Part shown: positions 57,786 to 64,000 of the stretch, piece after piece
Numbering within the stretch: the stretch's first letter is position 1
Layout of the letters: each line of letters opens with the position of its first letter
Assembly (NCBI RefSeq): GCF_026210795.1
Contig: NC_089453.1
Location: forward strand, 2,501-66,500
Source of the DNA: Rhizophagus irregularis
Taxonomy: Eukaryota > Glomeromycota > Glomeromycetes > Glomerales > Glomeraceae
Length of the DNA stretch: 64,000 bases
Reading direction: 5' to 3'
Position numbers and translations under genes: made by a program
Notes under the pieces: generated by a model
The model's database searches: none
What the model saw: only the letters and a program-made list of their open reading frames with translations
Told to the model about the DNA's origin: nothing

Positions 57786-60700
57786 ATGGTTAATACTCTA
57801 ACAATAGATCAGCCAAGTTTTTGTCTTCCAATAATTGAGCATAGCGGTCGAATATCATTATGTGGTTTACATACTTTAATAGCGAATATTTTGTTTGTCT
57901 ACATGGTGGTATTTGGAGTTATATGGTGGGCATACTCCCGAAGGAAACCCATTCATGGTACGAATAAAATTTTTTTTCTCTTTTTTTTACAGGTCTCTCA
58001 AGCGCCTATCTTTCGAACCTAAACATTTTGACTTGATCGTATCTAGACGAACATGTTAACCAAGAAATCAATCATATACGTCCGAAATATAATGGATATC
58101 CGGATTCTTTAAAAAGTCTAGTAAATATTATATGTGTATTAATAAGCATATTATCAATTTCAAACATATTGTATATTGTGGTCATATTTATTGAAAAAGA
58201 ACGCACTGAGGCGGATATACCGTCTTATCTTACAACTTCAACAATTTTAATATCAATTTCGTGGGTATCAAATTATAGTTTTGTCGTTTATGAAAAAAAT
58301 AAAAATCAAAGGTGGAGTTACTTTACTCAAGGGTATTGGTATTTGGCATATATTCTCTCAAATTACGAGTTATATAATCGTCTAATATACATTACAAATC
58401 CATTTGGTCAAAATGACTGGGCTCAAAATTGGATTTTAATGTTAATTTATCTTATCCGATACACGATTCATTTAATATTAGTTATATTTTCTATGATATT
58501 AACCTTCCTTTGGAGACGTTCTAATGAGTCTAATGGATATGTTTGTTTGGATCACCATATTAACCATGACATTTCTGCAGATGATGATACAATAATAAAT
58601 GATGATGATATTGATACACCGTCTGCTGATGTTGAAAATCCACCTATAAGTCCAAAACTTCAGAAGCCTATTTCAATGGCCGATGATCCAAAGTATGCCC
58701 CACCAAAAAAACTTGGAGAATTTTTGTCAAAATCAAAAAAATTATTACCATTTTTATGGCCAACGCATGATGTGAAATTACAAATATTTATACTTATCTG
58801 CATTCTACTTTTGGTCGCTGGTCGAATTGTAAATATTTTGCTGCCTTATCAAAATAAAGTATTGGTTGAAGGTTTGAAAAGGGGCGAATTTGTTTGGAAA
58901 GAAATATTAGTTTTTGTTGGTCTTAGATTTTTACAAGGAAACGTGGGTCTACTAAACACGTTACAAAATTTTTTATGGATACCTGTTGGACAAGTAATAA
59001 TTTGCATTGTATTTTATATTCAATTTAAAGTTTCGCAGTGTATGAAGTGAGTAAACTTTGTAATTACTTATTTTGTAGTTCACGACGCGTGAAATCTCGG
59101 TAAAGATGTTTGAACATCTATTAAATCTTTCTCTGAGGTTTCATCTTAGCCGTAAGACTGGGGAAATATTACGAGTTCAAGGTATTTATTTTATTGCTTT
59201 TTGTTACCTTTTTATTTGTAATAACAACGTACAACTTCTTTTATAGATCGTGGCGTTTCTTCCATTGTATCTATTCTTTCGTCGTTTCTTTTTGATGTCG
59301 TTCCTACGCTGGTTGATATAGCTATTGCTGTAGTCTATTTTACATATGCTTTTGATATTTTCTTTGGAATGATTGTGTTTGTGACTATGTCTTTATATTT
59401 AGTATCTACAATTATAATGACAGAATGGAGAACTAAATATAGAAGATTAACAAATTTTTTAGATAATGCTATGGAATCCAAGGCAGGTGGGTAATCAATT
59501 CAGATTATATATTACAAGTCTGGTGACAAATCGTATTTTACTTAATTTACTACAATACTTTTCTAATATAGTCGATTCATTATTAAATTACGAAAATGTT
59601 AAATTGTATACTGCGGAATCTTTTGAAGGTAAGAAAAATGAATTAAATATATATATACTCATTCATTCATGTGTTTATTTTCTAACATAATAATTATTTA
59701 GTTAATCAATATTCGGATGCAATTAAGTCTTATCAACTTGCTGACAAAAAATCCAACTTAACTTTATATATACTTAATACAACTCAAAATGTTGTTATTC
59801 AATTGGGACTTTTGGCTGGTTGTCTCTTGTGTGCTTCACGAATAAGGAGAGATGAAATGAGCGTAGGAGATTTTATTATGTATTTAACCTACATTATACA
59901 ATTATATGGCCCGCTTAATTGGTTTGGGAATTATTATAGAGTAATTCAGAAAAATTTCGTAGATATGGAAAAGATGCTTGATTTGCTCCAGGAACTTCCG
60001 GAAGTAAAGGATTTACCTCATGCAGAACCACTTACTGTTCAAAAAGGAGAAGTTATCTTTGACAATGTGTCTTTCTATTATGACCCAAGAACTCCGACCC
60101 TTAAAAACATTTCTTTTACTATTCCAAGTGGTTCTACTGTAGCTTTAGTAGGTCCATCTGGTGGTGGCAAATCAACAATATTTCGTCTCCTATTTAGGTT
60201 TTATGATGTTCAAAATGGTCGAATTCTTGTTGATGGACAAGATATTAGGCATGTTCGACAAAGGGATTTAAGAAGTTGTATTGGAATTGTACCCCAGGTA
60301 AGTAATGTTATCAAAAAATAAAGCAGTTTCAACATTATTTAATATTTACAAATATAACTAGTAACAAATCCATGTAAAAATATATATAGGATACAGTATT
60401 ATTTAATGATACAATAAGATATAATATTCGTTATGGTAAAATAGGCGCTACTGATAAGCAGGTTGAGGAAGCTGCAGAGGCAGCTCAAATTCATGATAAA
60501 ATACTGGGTTTTCCTGATGGTTACGATACCAAAGTTGGTGAACGAGGACTTAGATTAAGTGGCGGGGAGAAACAAAGAGTCGTATGTTTTCTTTCATTAT
60601 TTTAAAAAGAATGATAAAATCATAAGCAAACATAATATTTATAGTAAAATTTTAAATTTATAGGCAATTGCAAGAACACTATTAAAGGTAATTTTTTTTT

Positions 60701-61483
60701 TTCCGAAATCAATTAATTATTTCCACTGATTTAATATATTTAATAATAACATAAATTAGAATCCGCAAATCGTGTTACTTGATGAAGCAACATCTGCACT
60801 TGATACGCATACAGAAAGGCATATACAAAAATCCTTGCGTCGTATGACTGTAAATCGAACAACATTAATTATTGGTAAATTTTAAGAAATAACAATTTCT
60901 GTTATCCAGATTCAAACTAATTCTTATTGTTTTCTTCAAAATGTTTAGCTCATCGCCTTTCAACAATTGTACATGCTGACCAAATTCTTGTACTACAGGG
61001 CGGTGAAATTGTTGAAAGAGGTAAATTAATTAAAGATACATTATTTATATTATTTATTTCATTAACTTTATGAATTATATTAATTTAGGATCTCATTTGG
61101 AGCTGATGCAAATAGAAGGAGTATATCATAAATTATGGAATAAACAATTAAAACATCATGAAAAGATAAAAAGGGAGGCAGAGAATAAACAACGCCTTGC
61201 TACAACTGCTACAACTGCTGCAACAACTGCTGCAAGTATAACTAATTCTGCTAGCGCCAGTAACATTGTTAATAGATTTAAAAAGGAAGAGGAAGAAGAT
61301 GCAGAAACTAGTATTAGTACAACAGGGCATGGAATAAGTCCTAATAAATCTCGAAATGGGACTACTAGTTTTGCTGAGGAAGAAGGTGCTGATGGGGATG
61401 ATGAGAGACAAACTACTACTGCTCATGAAAGTAGTGATGATGAAGGTGAAGAAATAGATGAAGAAATTGAAGAAGTTTATTAA
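57786..61483 (+). CDS. HMT1: HMT1/ABCB6-type half ABC transporter
   Basis: Eleven exons: 57,786-57,957; 58,047-58,993; 59,079-59,181; 59,247-59,486; 59,572-59,628; 59,702-60,297; 60,390-60,581; 60,664-60,687; 60,760-60,874; 60,949-61,020; 61,089-61,483. The sum is 2,913 nt, an exact multiple of three, giving 970 aa. N-terminal extra membrane helices (first about 29-51) precede the six-helix ABC domain ([34 protein letters not shown]). The nucleotide-binding domain has Walker [10 protein letters not shown] (657-665), signature LSGGE (761-765), Walker B IVLLDE (781-786) and H-loop His817. The family moves phytochelatin/glutathione-metal conjugates into the vacuole (HMT1) or porphyrins (ABCB6). 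The acidic, Ala/Thr-rich C-terminal tail makes it longer than the usual 830-840 aa. Exon 8 is only 24 nt. All catalytic motifs are intact. Confidence 0.93.
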
Positions 61484-62357
61484 GTTATAAATCCATGAGA
61501 CCATGTATTACTGAAGACTCAAAATGATGGATTTGTATATTCTTAATCAAATATAAGACATTGTGTTAATTGTTTTATATGACTAAAACCTAATGACTTT
61601 TATATTTGGTATTCTTTTTTTGCAATTTGCTTATTATTAACTTTAAAATTGCATGTATAGATAACAATTTAAATAGTATTTAAATATATGTAATTATATC
61701 AAAAATTTAAAATTTTAATTGTAATTTTTTTTGATAAAAAGAATATTAATAGATAATTAATCCTTTATATTAAAATTCTTATTAGATTTTAAATTTAATA
61801 AAAAATTAGGTATAATTATTAAATTGCTTATTGATATATATTTAAATTTTATAGTTTTAAACTTGTTTTGAATTTTTCAAGTATTAAATATTATATAAAT
61901 AAGATACAGTAGAGCAAATTTAGATTGTTTTCACTATCTCACAAATTTAAAGCAAACATGTATGAGGATTATAATAGTGATTATAACAGATGTGAAAAAA
62001 TGGTATTTATTGAACCCCTTATTTATTGTATATAAAGATGAAGATATGAAAAAACAAGGTGGACGTTTATTAATTTCGAATTTTAATCTGAATATTCATG
62101 TGATTTTTAATCATGAAGATTCTTCATGGTTTGCACCTATAATATGATAATACATGTTTGATATTGGAAAAGCTATATATTGAAAAATAAATCTTTGATT
62201 ATATGGTGGAGTGAGGAGCACTGTTATTTTTATTTTTATCAAAATTATTGGCATACACTTATTGAGAATTATTTATGCTATAGATTTGAAATTATTCCAT
62301 ATTGAAAAAAAAATTTTCTCACAGAACTTGGTTTGTATTAGTAAGATTATTGGAAAC
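61484..62357. other. No protein gene seen
   Basis: AT-rich 3' flank of the ABC gene. On the minus strand it would be the last exon of the transcript implied by the intron-like array. No long credible frame. Confidence 0.4.
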
Positions 62358-63314
62358 CTACAAAAAAAAAAGAAACAGTTAATTTGTTTCTTTAATAAAA
62401 CTGAAGTTTTGAAAAATTCAAAACTTACCAATCCAATAAAGTCCGAAGGAGAAATCTACAAAAAAAAAGATGAAACAATTAGTTTAATGTTTCTTCAATA
62501 AAAAAATCAAAGTTTTGAAATATATTTGAAACTTACCTACAAATCGATAATGGAAACCTACAAAAAAAAAAGAAACGGTTAGTTCGTTTCTTTAATAATA
62601 ATAAAAAATGAAGTTTCGAAAAATTCAAAACTTACCTATCCAATAAAAAGTCTAAAGGGGAAATCTACAAAAAAAAAGAAGAAACAATTAGTTTAATGTT
62701 TCTTCAATAAAAAAAAATTAAAGTTTTGAAATATATTCGAAACTTACCCATTACCCCAATTCGTTAATGGAAACCTACAAAAAAAAATAAAGAAAATGAT
62801 TAGTCCGTTTCTTTAATAATAATAAAAAATAAAGTTTTGAAACACACATCAAAACTTACATGTCTATTTCTCAATAATAGTACGAAGAAGAACCTACAAA
62901 AAAAATAAAGAAATGGTTAGCAAACTGATTCTTTTATAAAAAAAAATCTCAAAAAGTTTCAAAATATTTCAAAAACTTACCTGATCTATCAGTCTGAAGT
63001 AAAAGCCTACAAAAAGAAGAAAGAAACGATTAGTAAATCATTTTTTTTAAAGTTTTAAAATAACCCAACTTTGAAATTTACCATTGACTAATCTATGCCT
63101 TAAACCTTAATATCTATTATATTTTAAGGGTGTCTTGAACCTACAAAAAAAAAGAATGAAAACATTAGCAAACGTTTCGTTAAATAAAATTTTTAAAAAA
63201 ATCTAACTCTCCTACCAAAATTCCTACACGTCTAAAAGCTGAATAACTAAAAAAAAAAATTTGAAATTAGTTTATTAAGGTGAAAACAAGGGAAATAATA
63301 AAAATTTAAAATAC
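62358..63314 (-). repeat. Tandem array of ten intron-like units
   Basis: Read on minus, ten consecutive segments each start with GTAAGT or a close variant and end with a T-run and GTAG/TTAG. Intervals: 63,314-63,247, 63,215-63,141, 63,081-63,007, 62,980-62,894, 62,859-62,775, 62,747-62,665, 62,635-62,558, 62,536-62,456 and 62,428-62,358 (68-87 nt each), plus one further weak donor/acceptor pair at the ends. Most carry a short hairpin just after the donor (TTTTGAAATATTTCAAAAC type) and a branch-site-like CTAAC/CTAAT inside GAAAC..GTTTC before the T-run. The pieces between are 21-59 nt, alternate between GTTTCCATTA- and ATTTCYCCTT-type sequences, and contain stops in all frames. So this is either a non-coding multi-exon transcript or an intron-derived minisatellite. 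Confidence 0.6.
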
Positions 63315-63339
63315 CGTATCCAAAGAGCTAAGGTGTCAC

Positions 63340-63520
63340 TTAAAAAGAAGGAAGAGAGAATGGATGAAAGAAAGGAAAAAGAAAAAGACGAAAAAGTGAG
63401 AGGGAAAGGAAGACGAAAGAGTGAGTAGAAAGGGGAAGACGAAAGAGTGACGAATGGGGTGAGTGGAAAAATAAAATGAAAAAGTGAGTGGAAAGGGAAG
63501 TATGAGAAAAAAAAGGTTTA
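63340..63520 (-). promoter_or_regulatory. Pyrimidine-rich leader upstream of the intron-like array
   Basis: About 180 bp almost entirely purine on plus (GAAAGGAAAAAGAAAAAGAC type), hence C/T-rich on minus, just before the first unit of the array. C/T-rich stretches commonly mark transcription start regions in fungi. A CACGTGA word lies near 63,561. Confidence 0.4.
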
Positions 63521-63529
63521 ATTCAAGTT

Positions 63530-64000
63530 TAATAAATATAGTATCACTTATCGCGAAATGCACGTGATACATAATTTTATAAAATATCAACTAAAAGTTA
63601 TTGGTCAATTTTTTTTGATTTTTAAGTTTAGCCAAAATCTAGTTGAATCACATGACACTTCAGATGAAATTTTACCAAAAGGTCTTGGTGACGAAAGAAA
63701 TGATTTTGATCAGTGATCGTGCCTATAGTGAGATGAAAATTACTTTTATAGATCTAATTAAAGGTATAATTTCTTGTAAGTTAGCAATGTATACATCCTT
63801 AATTTTTGAAAATCAGAATTTACAAGAAAAATTCTTAGTTTTATTACAGCTATTTTCTAAATTATTGACCCCCCCCTGTTATTTTTAAAAAATTTTTCAG
63901 ATACAGTCAGACGCAATCAGACGCAGTCAGACACAGTAATTCTGGCTGACTTATAGTGCCGGCCGGAATTATGAGTCATGTGGTTACACAAATTCCAAAA
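63530..64000. other. No gene seen; short CAGTCAGACGC repeats at the window end
   Basis: 63,900-63,940 has four near-copies of CAGTCAGACRCA, followed by a GGCCGGAATT-containing stretch, likely the edge of another repeat cut by the window. Confidence 0.4.

Noticed and set aside
58034-58036. In-frame TGA early in exon 2 of the ABC transporter
   Set aside because: It appears only if the first CAG acceptor (near 58,005) is used. Using the acceptor at 58,046 removes it, keeps the frame and makes the whole CDS divisible by three.
61148-61504. Cys/Ser-rich minus-strand frame
   Set aside because: Antisense of the low-complexity C-terminal tail of the ABC transporter.
63336-63590. 84-aa Phe/Ser-rich minus-strand frame
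   Set aside because: Translation of the pyrimidine-rich tract; low complexity, no domain.
1-64000. tRNA or rRNA genes
   Set aside because: I looked for T-loop GGTTCGANTCC-like words with matching arms and for rRNA core motifs and found none convincing.

Overview
The window looks like nuclear DNA of an arbuscular mycorrhizal fungus of the Rhizophagus type (Glomeromycotina). It is very AT-rich and dominated by transposons. The genes have short introns (about 65-95 nt) with GTAAGT-like donors. Several remnants belong to families that I know as expanded in these fungi: Uma2-type nuclease, AIG1-type GTPase, Crinkler-type ubiquitin-like header and TKL-type kinase tail. The species assignment is inference from family content; no rRNA or other marker gene is present.

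Layout. 1-3.7 kb: wrecked MULE and hAT transposase genes with two MITEs. 3.97-14.36 kb: a complete CACTA element bounded by CACTAG termini and a TAA duplication, with a decayed Tnp2-type transposase on the minus strand and a decayed accessory gene on the plus strand. A 3.04-kb hAT element with an apparently intact four-exon transposase (783 aa) is nested inside the Tnp2 gene, and two MITEs are nested elsewhere in the CACTA. 15-28 kb: the gene-bearing accessory part, with a Uma2-fold nuclease gene, a diaminopimelate epimerase gene, a zinc-finger-like gene, a kinase tail and two hypothetical genes. 28.7-42.5 kb: a Crinkler-like gene split by a 12.9-kb Ty3/gypsy element, which itself carries six later insertions. 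42.6-55 kb: gene remnants, two large hairpin-bearing MITEs and an AIG1-type GTPase gene broken by one of them. 55.7-61.5 kb: conserved housekeeping DNA with a low-complexity protein gene, DPH3 and an 11-exon HMT1/ABCB6-type ABC transporter. 62.3-63.3 kb: a tandem array of intron-like units.

How parts relate. DPH3 and the ABC transporter diverge from a shared 448-bp spacer. The ABC gene and the minus-strand intron-like array converge. The transposon nesting gives a relative age order. The most unusual items are the intron-like array (with a small sister array at 46.9 kb), the bacterial-type lysine-pathway epimerase in a fungus, and one hairpin sequence shared by three MITEs with different ends.
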